Source: Euzebyaceae bacterium
Lineage (GTDB): Bacteria > Actinomycetota > Nitriliruptoria > Euzebyales > Egibacteraceae
Reading direction: 5' to 3'
DNA length: 38,959 nucleotides
Assembly (NCBI GenBank): GCA_013812395.1
Contig: JACCTL010000136.1
Location: forward strand, 1-38,959
The first letter of the stretch is position 1. Each line of letters starts with the position of its first letter. The translations under genes and the position numbers were made by a program. The notes under the pieces are model-generated. The model was not told the origin of the DNA and did no database searches. It saw nothing but the letters and a program-made list of their open reading frames with translations. Positions 38,911 to 38,959 of this stretch are shown piece by piece.

Positions 38911-38959
38911 CCGGCTCGGGCTTCCTCTCGCAGCGCATCGTCCACGTCCATCCGACGCT

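Overview
The window is very GC-rich, gene-dense bacterial chromosome. Gene content and order point to an actinomycete (Actinomycetota), plausibly one of the deep-branching classes such as Nitriliruptoria; the class is inferred and was not tested. The markers are a SepIVA-like DivIVA-family protein between coaD and a DUF177 gene, a CofC/FbiD-type enzyme of coenzyme F420 synthesis beside gpsA, and a 13E12-type DUF222/HNH gene with an actinobacterial LexA box. The order coaD-rsmD-recG / ddl-gpsA-cofC / gltX-FAH also recalls the corresponding mycobacterial segment.

Layout. (a) 1-10.5 kb, mostly minus strand: smc, ftsY and a WYL-domain protein form one run. Ffh and an ABC exporter (ATPase plus a permease cut by the window edge) form another. 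A plus-strand aldo/keto reductase lies between them. (b) 10.5-13.5 kb, accessory insert: a small coiled-coil gene with a good promoter and terminator, an alpha/beta hydrolase, and a frameshifted DUF222/HNH gene whose start codon sits inside a perfect SOS box. (c) 13.7-21.1 kb, a long minus-strand housekeeping run: Fpg-like protein, RNase III, a small uncatalogued ORF, PlsX, L32, DUF177, SepIVA-like protein, CoaD, RsmD and RecG, with rpmB divergent from recG. (d) 21.5-27.9 kb: secreted protein, thiD-thiL, a stand-alone AsnC/RAM domain gene, gpsA-ddl, cofC and another secreted protein. (e) 28-31.4 kb: a degenerate cold-shock-like protein, a lysine-rich histone-tail-like protein where mycobacteria carry hupB, a small membrane protein, and an ABC-F protein with an elaborate leader. 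(f) 31.4-37.5 kb: an orphan SOS-like box, tRNA-Glu(CUC) and tRNA-Gln(CUG), gltX, a FAH-family gene, a zinc-ribbon protein, map, an EamA transporter and ilvE. (g) 37.8-38.9 kb: an AAC(6')-like acetyltransferase and a hypothetical protein.

How the genes fit together. Ffh and FtsY are the SRP GTPase and its receptor. SMC and RecG serve chromosome organisation and repair. PlsX, CoaD, ThiD/ThiL, Ddl, GpsA, CofC and IlvE are central biosynthetic enzymes. gltX beside tRNA-Glu and tRNA-Gln suggests, but does not prove, indirect Gln-tRNA formation.

The least ordinary signals are: an Fpg homologue at the mutM position that has lost its catalytic residues; a 26-bp dispersed element (GTCCT-N16-AGGAC) occurring three times, each time upstream of a minus-strand gene; an operator/uORF/hairpin leader before the ABC-F gene; two SOS-like boxes, one without an obvious gene; a tail-only HupB-like protein; a cold-shock fold without its RNA-binding motifs; and a tandem 42-bp repeat inside the SMC coiled coil. 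No rRNA, IS element, prophage or CRISPR array was seen.
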